A stretch of DNA of 64,000 bases from Streptomyces viridochromogenes (GTDB taxonomy: Bacteria > Actinomycetota > Actinomycetes > Streptomycetales > Streptomycetaceae), in the NCBI RefSeq assembly GCF_001270495.1, contig NZ_LGUR01000014.1:88547-152546 (forward strand), in the 5' to 3' direction. The notes beneath the pieces are model-generated. The model saw only the letters and a program-made list of their open reading frames with translations. It made no database searches and was not told where the DNA came from. Of the stretch, positions 1-8,045 are shown in pieces (the stretch's first letter is position 1; each line of letters opens with the position of its first letter). The position numbers and the translations under genes are program-made.

Positions 1-93
1 GGCGAGTTGGTCCGGCTCACCAGCCGCCACGTGCCGGGCGGCAGCCACGGCAGGGCCGGTGCGCGGTACGACGGGCTGTGCCTGGCGGCGTGA
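1..93 (+). CDS. 3' end of a gene running in from the left edge, possibly popR
   Basis: Frame 1 is open from the first base to a TGA at 91-93 and encodes 30 residues ending in GLCLAA. It is convergent with clpP4, whose stop is 15 bases away. In S. lividans, as I recall, the activator PopR is encoded next to clpP3-clpP4 and its last two alanines form the ClpP degradation signal. The Ala-Ala end and the PopR-type operators upstream of clpP3 make popR a reasonable guess. Nothing in the 30 visible residues shows the DNA-binding domain, so identity rests on context only. Confidence 0.4.
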   Translation, partial: GELVRLTSRHVPGGSHGRAGARYDGLCLAA

Positions 94-108
94 GGAAGCG
101 CCGGCGCC

Positions 109-711
109 TCAGACCCGCACGAGGCGCCGGCTCACCACCTCGTCGGCCAGCCCGTACGCCACCGCCTCCTCGGCGGTGAACACCTTGTCGCGATCCATGT
201 CCGCGCGCAGCGTCGCGATGTCGTGGTGCGTGTGCCGGGCCAGCACCTCCTCGACCTGCGAGCGGATCCGGACCATCTCCTTGGCCTGGAGGGCGAGATC
301 GGACACCACGCCCCGGCTGCCCCCGCTGGCGGGCTGACCGAGCAGCACCCGCGCGTGCTCCAGCACGAACCGCCGCCCGGGATCCCCTCCGGCCAGCAGT
401 ACGGCCGCCGTGGACGCCGCCTGGCCCACGCAGAACGTGGAGATCGGCGCCTGCACGTACGTCATCGTGTCGTAGATCGCCATGAGCGAAGTGAACGAGC
501 CGCCGGGGGAGTTGATGTAGATCGCGACCTCGCTCTCCGGCGACGCCGACTCCAGATGGAGCAGTTGCGCGATGACGACGTTGGCGACGCCGTCGTCGAT
601 CTCCGTGCCGAGGAAGATGATCCGCTCCGACAGCAGCCGGCTGAACACGTCGTAGGACCGCTCGCCCTGCGGGGTGCGCTCGACGACGTTCGGAATCGTG
701 TAGGTCCCCAT
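109..711 (-). CDS. clpP4: ATP-dependent Clp protease proteolytic subunit, ClpP4 type, catalytic His replaced
   Basis: A 200-residue cytoplasmic ClpP-fold protein, normally part of a tetradecameric chamber fed by Clp ATPases. The start is the ATG at 711, one base after the clpP3 stop, so the two are translationally coupled. The family signatures NSPGGS (67-72) and GQAAS (nucleophile Ser100) are present, and DRD at 173-175 can supply the Asp. The position 25 residues after the Ser, His in active ClpP (HQP), reads GQP here with Gly125. By family knowledge this subunit should not be able to cleave peptides alone. Together with ClpP3 it may form a hetero-oligomer in which ClpP3 does the chemistry. 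Subunit naming follows gene order in the S. lividans clpP3-clpP4 operon. Confidence 0.88.
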   Translation of the reverse strand: MGTYTIPNVVERTPQGERSYDVFSRLLSERIIFLGTEIDDGVANVVIAQLLHLESASPESEVAIYINSPGGSFTSLMAIYDTMTYVQAPISTFCVGQAASTAAVLLAGGDPGRRFVLEHARVLLGQPASGGSRGVVSDLALQAKEMVRIRSQVEEVLARHTHHDIATLRADMDRDKVFTAEEAVAYGLADEVVSRRLVRV

Positions 712-712
712 G

Positions 713-1351
713 TCACAGCCCCATCCGTCGTCGGGAGGAAGCCGGGCGGACGTCCGCGAGGGACTCCACCACCCGGTCCACCATGCCGTACTCCCTGGCC
801 TCCTCGGCCGTGAACCAGCGGTCGCGGTCACCGTCCCGGGAGATGGTCTCCGGACTCTGGCCGGTGTGCTCCGCGGTGATCCGCTCGATGGTCCTCTTGG
901 TGAACTCCAGGTTCTCCGCCTGGATCTCGATGTCGGCGGTGGTGCCGCCGATGCCCGCCGACGGCTGGTGCATCATGATCCGCGCGTTCGGCAGCGCGTA
1001 CCGCTTGCCCTCGGCGCCGACGCTGAGCAGGAACTGGCCCATGCTGGCCGCGAAGCCCATGGCGAGCGTCGAGACGTCGTTCGGGATCAGCCGCATCGTG
1101 TCGTAGATGGCGAGCCCCGCGTGCACCGAGCCGCCCGGGCTGTTGATGTACAGGGCGATGTCGGTGCGCGGGTCCTCCGCGGACAGGATCAGCAGCTGGG
1201 CGCAGACCCGGTTCGCGGAGACCTCGTCGACCTGGGTGCCCAGCAGGACGATGCGCTGCGCCAGCAGTTGGGACGCGAGCTGGTCGTCGAAGCGGGTGGG
1301 CGGGGTGTCGCCCTCCTCCGCCCGCGGAGCGAGGGTGCTGAGTGGTGTCAT
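713..1351 (-). CDS. clpP3: ATP-dependent Clp protease proteolytic subunit, ClpP3 type
   Basis: A 212-residue ClpP serine protease subunit and first gene of the clpP3-clpP4 operon. The ATG at 1351 is preceded by a GAGGAG ribosome site. The active-site elements are intact: the GFAAS block with nucleophile Ser103, MHQP with His128 exactly 25 residues later, and RDRWF carrying the Asp. NSPGGS lies at 70-75. In Streptomyces this second clpP operon is normally silent and is switched on by PopR when ClpP1-ClpP2 is impaired; the PopR-type repeats 70-100 bases upstream fit that control. The complete triad contrasts with the His-less ClpP4 next door. Confidence 0.93.
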   Translation of the reverse strand: MTPLSTLAPRAEEGDTPPTRFDDQLASQLLAQRIVLLGTQVDEVSANRVCAQLLILSAEDPRTDIALYINSPGGSVHAGLAIYDTMRLIPNDVSTLAMGFAASMGQFLLSVGAEGKRYALPNARIMMHQPSAGIGGTTADIEIQAENLEFTKRTIERITAEHTGQSPETISRDGDRDRWFTAEEAREYGMVDRVVESLADVRPASSRRRMGL

Positions 1352-1423
1352 CGGTTCTCCTCGTCGTGTCGTGGATGCCGTCGACTCCACTCTCGACCGC
1401 GGACGAGGCCGGAACGACCCTTC

Positions 1424-1453
1424 TCTGCCCGTGGCAGATTCGCCACGGGCAGA
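1424..1453 (-). promoter_or_regulatory. Tandem PopR-type operators upstream of clpP3
   Basis: TCTGCC-CGT-GGCAGA at 1424-1438 is a perfect 6+3+6 inverted repeat. It is followed with no gap by an imperfect copy, TTCGCC-ACG-GGCAGA, at 1439-1453. This is the TCTGCC-N3-GGCAGA element I recall being reported as the PopR target in S. lividans, where two palindrome-like copies occur. The sites lie in the 110-base gap between clpP3 and the epoxide hydrolase stop, 73 bases upstream of the clpP3 start. No clear -10 or -35 hexamer was assigned. Confidence 0.75.
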
Positions 1454-1461
1454 GCGCCGGG

Positions 1462-2667
1462 TCAGCCCTTCTCGCGCAACTGCCGGAAGAACGCCCGTAC
1501 GTCGTCCACCAGCAGGTCGGGCTCCTCCATCGCCGCGAAGTGCCCGCCCCGGTCGAGCTCCGTCCAGCGCACGATGTTCTCCGTACGGTCGGCCTTGTGG
1601 CGCAGCGGGATCTGCGGATCGCCGGGGAACGAGGCCACCGCGGTCGGGGCGGTCGAGGGCTCGTGCGGAGCGGCGATCCCCTCGCCCGTGGCGTGGGCGC
1701 GCTCGTAGTAGACCCGGGCGGACGAACCGGCCGTGCCGGTCAGCCAGTACAGCATCACGTTCGTGAGCATCAGATCCCGGTCGACGGCCTCCTCGGGCAG
1801 CCGCTCGGAGTCCGTCCACTCCTGGAACTTCTCGACGATCCAGGCGAGTTGGCCGACCGGCGAGTCCGTGAGCGCGTACGACAGGGTCTGCGGCCGGGTG
1901 GACTGCACATGGAAGTAGCCCGTCCCGTCGCGGAACCATTCGGTCCACCGGTGCCACGAGGTGAGCGTGCGCTCCCGTTCCCGCGGGCTCAGCGCCTCCA
2001 GTTCCTCGGGGGTCGGCTCGGTGGCCGCCTGCGCGCCGGGCAGCAGATTGAGGTGGATGCCGATGGCCCGGTCCGGGTGGACGCGGCCCAGCTCGCGGGA
2101 GACGGCCGCGCCCCAGTCGCCGCCCTGGGCACCGAACCGCTGGTAGCCGAGGCGGGTCATCAGCTCGGCCCACGCGTCGGCGATCCGGCGCGCCTCCCAG
2201 CCGGCCTCCCGGGTGGGCCCGGAGAACCCGAAGCCGGGGATGCTCGGCAGCACGACGTGGAAGGCGTCGGCGGGGTCACCGCCGTGCGCCACGGGATCCG
2301 TCAACGGTCCGACGACATCGAGGAACTCGACGATCGAGCCCGGCCAGCCGTGCGTGACGATCAGCGGGGTGGCATCGGGCTCGGGGGAGCGGACATGGGC
2401 GAAGTGCACGTGCGCCCCGTCGATCTCGGTGGTGAAATGCGGCCACTCGTTCAGCCGCGCCTCGGCGGCCCGCCAGTCGTAGTCGTGCCGCCAGTACCGC
2501 ACCAGCTCGCGCAGATACTCCGACGGAACGCCGTACGCCCACCCCACCCCGGGCAGTTCGTCGGGCCACCGCACGCCGTCGAGGCGCCGGTGGAGATCGT
2601 CCAGGTCGCTCTGCGGAATGTCGATACGGAAGGGCCGGATGCCGCTGTCGGCGGGCGAAGACGTCAT
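1462..2667 (-). CDS. Epoxide hydrolase (EHN-type alpha/beta hydrolase)
   Basis: A 401-residue alpha/beta-hydrolase that would open epoxides to vicinal diols in the cytoplasm. Residues 1-95 form the N-terminal epoxide-hydrolase domain (starting with RPFRIDIP). The oxyanion-hole motif HGWPG is at 106-110, and the nucleophile elbow GGDWG puts Asp at 184. The C-terminal catalytic His lies in GGHFAAMEEP near the end. The ATG at 2667 was chosen because the family begins shortly before RPFRIDIP and the longer upstream reading is not conserved in character. There is no strong Shine-Dalgarno site. It is monocistronic and divergent from the VOC gene; the physiological substrate cannot be told. Confidence 0.88.
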   Translation of the reverse strand: MTSSPADSGIRPFRIDIPQSDLDDLHRRLDGVRWPDELPGVGWAYGVPSEYLRELVRYWRHDYDWRAAEARLNEWPHFTTEIDGAHVHFAHVRSPEPDATPLIVTHGWPGSIVEFLDVVGPLTDPVAHGGDPADAFHVVLPSIPGFGFSGPTREAGWEARRIADAWAELMTRLGYQRFGAQGGDWGAAVSRELGRVHPDRAIGIHLNLLPGAQAATEPTPEELEALSPRERERTLTSWHRWTEWFRDGTGYFHVQSTRPQTLSYALTDSPVGQLAWIVEKFQEWTDSERLPEEAVDRDLMLTNVMLYWLTGTAGSSARVYYERAHATGEGIAAPHEPSTAPTAVASFPGDPQIPLRHKADRTENIVRWTELDRGGHFAAMEEPDLLVDDVRAFFRQLREKG

Positions 2668-2791
2668 GCCCGCGATGCTAGGCCGGAACCGTGTAGCGGC
2701 CATCCGCATTAACCGGCCACGCGACCGATGAGTTCCGGGGCGAGGATCGGTCGACAGAGGTGACAGCGTTCCGCACGCCCAGGAGGTACTC

Positions 2792-3274
2792 ATGGCATCC
2801 GACGGTTTCACCACGTGTCTCTGGTTCGACGGCCAGGCAGAGGAGGCCGCCCATTTCTACGTCTCGATCTTCAAGAACTCCAGCGTGGGCGAGATCGTGC
2901 GCTACCCCGAGGGAGCGATGCAGCCCGCGGGCAGCGTGATGACCGTCGAGTTCACGGCCAACGGCGCGAAATTCCTCGGGCTCAACGGCGGCCCCCAGTT
3001 CAAGTTCACCGAGGCGACCTCCTTCATGGTCTTCTGCGAGAACCAGGAGGAGATCGACTACTACTGGGCCAAGCTCACCGAGAACGGTGGCGAGCCCGGC
3101 CCGTGCGGCTGGCTCAAGGACAGGTTCGGCGTGTCCTGGCAGGTCATCCCGGACCGGCTCCAGTCGATGGTCGCCGACCCGGACCCGGCGAAGGCGGCCC
3201 GCGTGACCAAGGCGTTCATGGCGATGGGCAAGTTCGACATCGCCGCGCTCGACAAGGCCTACGCGGGCGAGTGA
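2792..3274 (+). CDS. VOC-superfamily PhnB-like protein
   Basis: A 160-residue protein of the glyoxalase/VOC fold, PhnB-like branch (often labelled 3-demethylubiquinone methyltransferase-like although no methyltransferase activity is implied). The N-terminal CLWFDGQAEEAAHFY segment and the GWLKDRFGVSWQVIP segment at 112-126 are typical of the group. The AGGAGG ribosome site six bases before the ATG is one of the strongest in the window. It is divergent from the epoxide hydrolase and convergent with the SGNH lipoprotein, 7 bases away. No metal ligands could be assigned with confidence and the substrate is unknown. Confidence 0.85.
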   Translation: MASDGFTTCLWFDGQAEEAAHFYVSIFKNSSVGEIVRYPEGAMQPAGSVMTVEFTANGAKFLGLNGGPQFKFTEATSFMVFCENQEEIDYYWAKLTENGGEPGPCGWLKDRFGVSWQVIPDRLQSMVADPDPAKAARVTKAFMAMGKFDIAALDKAYAGE

Positions 3275-3281
3275 GCCCGGC

Positions 3282-4184
3282 CTACGGGTTCTCGCGGATC
3301 ACCCCGGTGATCGCCTGGGCGATCCGCAGGATCCCGGGGGAGCGGACCGGGCACGGCTTCGGGGTCGAGGTCGTGGGCGCCAGACAGAAGTGCAGGTAGT
3401 CGTCGTCGCGGTGCAGTGCCGTCCGGTCGCGCCCCGGCTGGGTGCAGTACTCCGCGTGCTCGCGCTCGTACGCCGTGCACGGCAGGTACTGCACCCAGGA
3501 GTAGCGCGCCCCGGCCGCACTCACCGCCTTGCCCGCGTCGGCGACCAGGTCGCCCGAGGCCGCGGCCTGCTGCTCGTAGAGGGCGTTGACGCGCCGGACC
3601 CGGTCGGGAGTGATCGGGTCCGGGCCCTGCGACACCCAGACGATCCGGGCGTCGCCGGCAGCGGCGATCTGGTCGGCGAGCCGCTCCATGTCGGCCGCGT
3701 ACCGCTGGAAGTACTTCTCGGGAGAGGCGTCGTAGGTGATCCCGTCCATGCACGGTGTGTAGCCCCACGCGTTGCCCCAGAACTGAAGCACCACGAAGTC
3801 CGGCCGCAGCCGGCGCACCAGGGCGGCCGCCTTGTCCGCCACCGGGACGAGGGACCGCTCGCTGGTGCCCTCCAGGTAGTCGCACAGGGTGGTTCCCGAG
3901 TACGGGGCGCTCGTGTACCTCGCCCGTAAGTCGCGGCGCAGCTCCTGACCGAGTACCTTCTGCGCCTCCATCGCGAGCGAGTCGCCCAGATACAGCACGG
4001 TGGGCGCCGCCGGCTTCGCGGAGGTGGCGCTCGGTGACGCCGGCGCCCTCTGCTGCGTGGTGACCGACGCCCGCGGGATGTCCGGGGGCGGTGCGGCCTC
4101 CGGCCCGGACGCCGGGTCCCCGCACGCACCGAGCAGCACGGCGGCCAGCAGTGCGCCCAATCCCACGATCCACGGCTTCCGCAT
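3282..4184 (-). CDS. SGNH/GDSL-family hydrolase, predicted lipoprotein
   Basis: A 300-residue exported protein. The N-terminus has a positively charged start (MRKP), a hydrophobic stretch and a lipobox LLGAC, followed by a Pro/Ala/Ser-rich linker to about residue 60, so it should be anchored outside the membrane. Block I of SGNH hydrolases appears as YLGDSLAM, with the nucleophile Ser after GD; WGNAWG may act as the Asn block, and DDDYLHF near the C-terminus supplies a D..H pair. The activity is probably esterase or acetyl-transfer/hydrolysis on cell-surface carbohydrate, by analogy with OafB/DUF459-type SGNH domains. The ATG at 4184 is preceded by GGAG. Confidence 0.8.
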   Translation of the reverse strand: MRKPWIVGLGALLAAVLLGACGDPASGPEAAPPPDIPRASVTTQQRAPASPSATSAKPAAPTVLYLGDSLAMEAQKVLGQELRRDLRARYTSAPYSGTTLCDYLEGTSERSLVPVADKAAALVRRLRPDFVVLQFWGNAWGYTPCMDGITYDASPEKYFQRYAADMERLADQIAAAGDARIVWVSQGPDPITPDRVRRVNALYEQQAAASGDLVADAGKAVSAAGARYSWVQYLPCTAYEREHAEYCTQPGRDRTALHRDDDYLHFCLAPTTSTPKPCPVRSPGILRIAQAITGVIRENP

Positions 4185-4301
4185 ACGGCAACTCCTGCCC
4201 CGGGCACCGAAAACGGTTCCCCAGGCAAGCACAGCCGGGTCCCGGGGGGAAGACCCGCGTCGGCCACGGAACACCATGGCCGACGCGTATTCGACACCCG
4301 C

Positions 4302-5219
4302 TCAGACGCGGTCCGCCGCGATCAGCAGGTACTGGAAGCTGCCGTTGCGGTACGCGTTCAGGAAGGTTTCCTCGATGCCCGTCACCAGGTGATCGGCCTC
4401 GCTGCGCAACTCCCAGTAGGGGATGGTCGCCTCGGTGAGGTCCTCCACCTGGACCGGGACGAGCCGGTTGCGGGCCATGGCGCGGAAGTACTCCGAGCGT
4501 GGGTGGATGTCGCAGATGTAGTGGGCGTTGATGAGGGACACCTCGCGGGACGCCCGCCCGTAGGTGTCGTTGTAGCAGCCGGTGATGGTCACATAGCGCC
4601 CCCCGCGGCGCAGCAGCCGGGCGTGCTCGGCGAACAGCAGGTCGAGCTCGACGTACATGGTGGACTCGTTGTTCCAGGAGGCGGCGTACGCCCCGGACTT
4701 GAGCCCGGTGTCCAGCATGTTGCGGTGGTGGTAGCGGACCCGGCCGTCGATCCCCCGCTTACGGGCCTGGGCGTTCGCGAACTCGGCCTGTTTCTCCGAG
4801 ATGGTGACGCCGTCGGCGTGGCAGCCGTACCGCAGATGCGCCACCACACTGCCGCCGCCGCGCCCGCACCCGGCGTCGAAGACGCGGTCGGCGGGGGAGA
4901 GGGGGCCGAGACGGTCGGCGAGGAGTTCGGCCTGGGCGTGCTCCAGCCGGTGCAGTTCGGTGGTGATGCGCTCCCGGCGCAGCTCCGGGTCGGGTTCGTC
5001 GAGCACGGTGCGGTCGGCGGCTCCGATGCCGTAGTGATGGTGGTAGAGGTCGTCGAGCTTTCCGAGTTCGAGGTTGACCGGGTTCTCCTCGGCGTTCCAG
5101 TAGTCCGCGACACGGGTCTGGTACGTCGACTGGGTCGGCACCTGTGCTGCCTTGGTGCCGGCTTCGGGGGCGATGGTCAACGGTGACTCCTTGTGCTGGT
5201 GCTTATGACGCTCTGTCAT
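4302..5219 (-). CDS. Geranyl diphosphate 2-C-methyltransferase
   Basis: A 305-residue SAM-dependent methyltransferase that adds a methyl group to C2 of geranyl diphosphate, the committed step to 2-methylisoborneol. The SAM-binding loop reads VFDAGCGRGGG, and the short N-terminal YQTRVADYWN and YHHHYGIG blocks are typical of the GPP methyltransferase family (SCO7701-like). It is the last gene of the minus-strand operon encapsulin-cyclase-methyltransferase, 11 bases after the cyclase stop. The ATG at 5219 was chosen because the reading frame further upstream overlaps the cyclase; its ribosome site is weak, so coupling to cyclase translation is likely. Confidence 0.92.
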   Translation of the reverse strand: MTERHKHQHKESPLTIAPEAGTKAAQVPTQSTYQTRVADYWNAEENPVNLELGKLDDLYHHHYGIGAADRTVLDEPDPELRRERITTELHRLEHAQAELLADRLGPLSPADRVFDAGCGRGGGSVVAHLRYGCHADGVTISEKQAEFANAQARKRGIDGRVRYHHRNMLDTGLKSGAYAASWNNESTMYVELDLLFAEHARLLRRGGRYVTITGCYNDTYGRASREVSLINAHYICDIHPRSEYFRAMARNRLVPVQVEDLTEATIPYWELRSEADHLVTGIEETFLNAYRNGSFQYLLIAADRV

Positions 5220-5230
5220 TCGTTCGCGCT

Positions 5231-6289
5231 TTACCAGTAGTTGGGCAGGTGGTAGCGATGGCTGTTGGTGGCGTGCCAGTCGTGGTTGCCGGCCACCCAG
5301 TCGGACAGGCTCCGGACGTAGCGCTCGACGAGCGGCGAGGTGGCGGACAGCAGGGCCGACTCCTCCTCGAACGCCTCCATGATCCGGTTGTGGACCTCGA
5401 CGGCCTTCAGATACGCCGTCTTGAGACCGCAGCGCTCGTTCGCGGCGATGACCTGCGGCAGATTCAGATGGTCGGGGTCGCTCGCCAGCTCCTTGGTGAA
5501 GGAGTAGAGGTCGTTGACGATCGTGGTGGCGTTGCAGGCCAGCGCCGTGATCCGCTGGATCTCGGGACGGGCGTAGACCGCCTCGGGCAGCTCGTAGCCG
5601 TCCACGGCGTCCACGATCGACAGACAGGGGCGGAAGTTGTTGAACTGCCGCATCACCAGGTACTCCCAGACCTGAGGGATGTACCGGGTCTCCGCCCAGG
5701 CGGCCTCCGCCAGATAGCCCAGGTGCAGCCGGGCGATGTCGTGGACGAAGCGGTCGGTCTGGCTCGGTGTGGCGAAGCCGGCGTAGTCCTGGAGGGCGAA
5801 GTGGTACGAACGCAGCGGACCGTCGGCCCGCACGCCCTCCCGCCACTCCGCCTCCAGCTCGGGAATGCCGTGGAACGGGTCGAGTGCCGACTGGGCCATG
5901 ATCAGACGGCCCCCGAGGCCCCGCCGCGCCCCGCCGCGGCCCTCGTCCTCCTCGCAGTAGCAGGAGTCGACGACGTTCTCGGCGAGCAGCAACTCGCCGG
6001 CGACCGTCAGACGTTCGAGATCGACAGCCTCCGGGTGCTGAAGCACCACGGCCCGCCCGAACTGGAACCCCGAGAAGTCGCCCTGCCATGCCTCGGGGAA
6101 CAGATCGAGACGCCGGGCCCAGTCCTCCAGCCTGCGGTCGACCTCCGCGGCCTTCTCGGGGTCGGCGGGGGCGACCTGCCGGTACCGGAGCCCGGGGATC
6201 GCCCCGCCGCGCCGCTGGGTGCGGATGGTGCTCGCGATGTTCGGCGGGCCCGGCAGTGCGAAGCCGGGGGTGGGGGAGGACGTGCTCAT
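5231..6289 (-). CDS. 2-methylisoborneol synthase-type terpene cyclase, short N-terminus
   Basis: A class I terpene cyclase of 352 residues that should turn 2-methyl-GPP into the earthy odorant 2-MIB. The Mg-binding NSE triad is intact as NDLYSFTKE at 259-267. The Asp-rich motif, as I recall DDCYCED in the S. coelicolor enzyme, is DSCYCEE at 108-114, changing two acidic positions, and it is followed by a short Gly/Arg-rich insertion. The motif sits about 90 residues earlier than in the 440-residue S. coelicolor protein, so most of the disordered Pro-rich N-terminal domain is missing. The ATG at 6289 has GGAG at good spacing; the only extension is a GTG at 6301. Its neighbours are the encapsulin upstream and the methyltransferase downstream. 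Confidence 0.9.
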   Translation of the reverse strand: MSTSSPTPGFALPGPPNIASTIRTQRRGGAIPGLRYRQVAPADPEKAAEVDRRLEDWARRLDLFPEAWQGDFSGFQFGRAVVLQHPEAVDLERLTVAGELLLAENVVDSCYCEEDEGRGGARRGLGGRLIMAQSALDPFHGIPELEAEWREGVRADGPLRSYHFALQDYAGFATPSQTDRFVHDIARLHLGYLAEAAWAETRYIPQVWEYLVMRQFNNFRPCLSIVDAVDGYELPEAVYARPEIQRITALACNATTIVNDLYSFTKELASDPDHLNLPQVIAANERCGLKTAYLKAVEVHNRIMEAFEEESALLSATSPLVERYVRSLSDWVAGNHDWHATNSHRYHLPNYW

Positions 6290-6305
6290 CGGGTGCTCCA
6301 CGCGG

Positions 6306-7742
6306 TCACTCGGCCGTCCGGCCGACCTGGGCGTTCTCCAGGATCCCGACCGCGTCGGGGACCAGGATGGCCATCGAGTAGTAGGCGGTGACGAGGTAGC
6401 GGATGATCGAGTTGGCGTCGATGCCCATGAACCGCACGTTCAGGCCCGGCTGGTACTCCTCCGGGATCCCCGTCTGGTACAGCCCGATGGCACCCTGGTC
6501 GCCCTCCCCGGTGCGCAGCGCGATGATGCTGCTGGTGTGCTGCGGACTGATCGGGATCTTGTTGCACGGGAAGATCGGGACACCGCGCCAGGCCGGGATC
6601 TCGTGCCCGTCGACATTCGCCGTGCCGGGCACCAGGCCGCGCCGGTTGCACTGCCGGAAGAAGGCCGCGATCGCCTTCGGATGGGCGATGAACAACTTGG
6701 TCTTGCGGCGCATCGACAGCAGCTCGTCCATGTCGTCCGGGGTCGGCGGCCCGGTGAAGGTGGGGACGCGCTGCCCGTAGTCGACGTTGTGCAGCAGGCC
6801 GAACTCCCGGTTGTTGACCAGCTCCCACTCCTGGCGTTCGCGGATCTCCTCGATGGTCAGGCGGAGTTGCTGCTCGGTCTGGTTCATCGGGTCGTTGAAG
6901 AGGTCGGCGACCCTGGTGTGGACGCGCAGCACGGTCTGGGTGAGCGACAACTCGTACTCGCGGGGCGCGAGTTCGTAGTCGACGTAGCCCCCGTTGATCG
7001 TCGGCTCGCCGACATGGCCCGCCTGCACCGGGACGTCGGCCTCGCCCTTGCGGTTCATGGGCAGGTTCTGGCGTTCGCCGTAGGCCGCCAGGTGCGCCGC
7101 CAGGGACGGCACCCGGTCGGTGAACTCCGCGACCACGGACCAGGGGAGCACCATCACGACGCCCGCGGTCTCGGCCCGCACCGAGTTCAGCCACAGCGGG
7201 TCGGGCTGGCCGATGGCCTCGTCACCGATCTGGTCACCGCCGGTGACGACCCCGACGATCTCCTCCTCGCCGTACTTGCCCTCGGTGAAACGGGTGAACC
7301 GGCCGTGCACGACCAGGTACGCCTCCGTGACCGGCTGCCCGGCCTGGACGAGGACCTGGCCGGCCCGGACATCGCGCACCCGGAATCGGGTCGCGACCTC
7401 CTTCAGGACGTCGAGGTCGGAGTAGCCCCGCAGCACCGGGAGTTCGGTGAGCGTCTGGGGGATGACCTTGATGTCGTCGGCGCCGTTCTGCTCGAACTGC
7501 ACCCGGCCACGGCCCACGCGGAGCTGAAGACGCCGGTTGACGCGGTAGGTGCCGCCTTTGACGTCCACCCACGGCAGCATCTTGAGCAGCCATCGCGAGG
7601 AGATGGCCTGCATCTGCGGTTCGGACTTGGTGGTCGTGGTGAGCTGGCGCGCCGCATGGGTGCTGAGACTGGTGAGTTGTCCGTCGGCTGTGGGGGCGGG
7701 GTCGTCGGTTGCGGGTCCGGTGACGCTCTCGGGTACGGACAC
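6306..7742 (-). CDS. Family 2B encapsulin shell protein with cNMP-binding domain (EshA-like)
   Basis: A 478-residue protein related to S. griseus EshA and now placed among family 2B encapsulins, HK97-fold shells carrying a cyclic-nucleotide-binding domain. The layout seen is a disordered N-arm to about 45, an HK97-type segment about 45-98, a cNMP-binding-like domain about 100-220 (starting [14 protein letters not shown]), then the long conserved shell domain 240-478. Family 2B shells are known to occur beside 2-MIB synthase and to encapsulate it. The GTG at 7742 was preferred because GGGAGG lies five bases upstream and the length matches EshA; an ATG at 7772 is the alternative. It is the first gene of the 2-MIB operon, 16 bases before the cyclase. 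Confidence 0.92.
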   Translation of the reverse strand: MSVPESVTGPATDDPAPTADGQLTSLSTHAARQLTTTTKSEPQMQAISSRWLLKMLPWVDVKGGTYRVNRRLQLRVGRGRVQFEQNGADDIKVIPQTLTELPVLRGYSDLDVLKEVATRFRVRDVRAGQVLVQAGQPVTEAYLVVHGRFTRFTEGKYGEEEIVGVVTGGDQIGDEAIGQPDPLWLNSVRAETAGVVMVLPWSVVAEFTDRVPSLAAHLAAYGERQNLPMNRKGEADVPVQAGHVGEPTINGGYVDYELAPREYELSLTQTVLRVHTRVADLFNDPMNQTEQQLRLTIEEIRERQEWELVNNREFGLLHNVDYGQRVPTFTGPPTPDDMDELLSMRRKTKLFIAHPKAIAAFFRQCNRRGLVPGTANVDGHEIPAWRGVPIFPCNKIPISPQHTSSIIALRTGEGDQGAIGLYQTGIPEEYQPGLNVRFMGIDANSIIRYLVTAYYSMAILVPDAVGILENAQVGRTAE

Positions 7743-8045
7743 GTATCCCTCCCTGGAGGGTGGATCGGGCATGAGCGGAGTGGTCGGTGACGACGAGTGG
7801 ACGGGCGGGTGGCGACGGCGAACTCCGGGCGCGTGACGAGGTGTGCCTCGTGGCACGGGTGGGTCGTACGCGCCGCAGGGACAAGCCAAACAGCGCAGGT
7901 GGTGGCCCCGGTACGGCGTGAAGGGGGCGGTTTCACCACCGGAGTGGTGCAAACCCTCCCTGGAAGCAGGGGGCACACGTGCCCGTGCTCCCACGCCGGT
8001 CGCGCTCGCCTCGACATGCGGGCGCGAGGGGCGCACGCGGAAGCC
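7743..8045. promoter_or_regulatory. Leader region of the encapsulin/2-MIB operon with two perfect inverted repeats
   Basis: This 303-base gap has no credible gene. It holds GTGCC-TCGT-GGCAC at 7843-7856 and CACCAC-CGGA-GTGGTG at 7934-7949, the latter flanked by TTT on one side and AAA on the other. Both are perfect and lie 100-210 bases upstream of the encapsulin start, so they could be operators or leader hairpins. The second could equally be part of a terminator for the alcohol dehydrogenase gene that ends at 8046. No -10/-35 pair was convincing. Confidence 0.5.
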
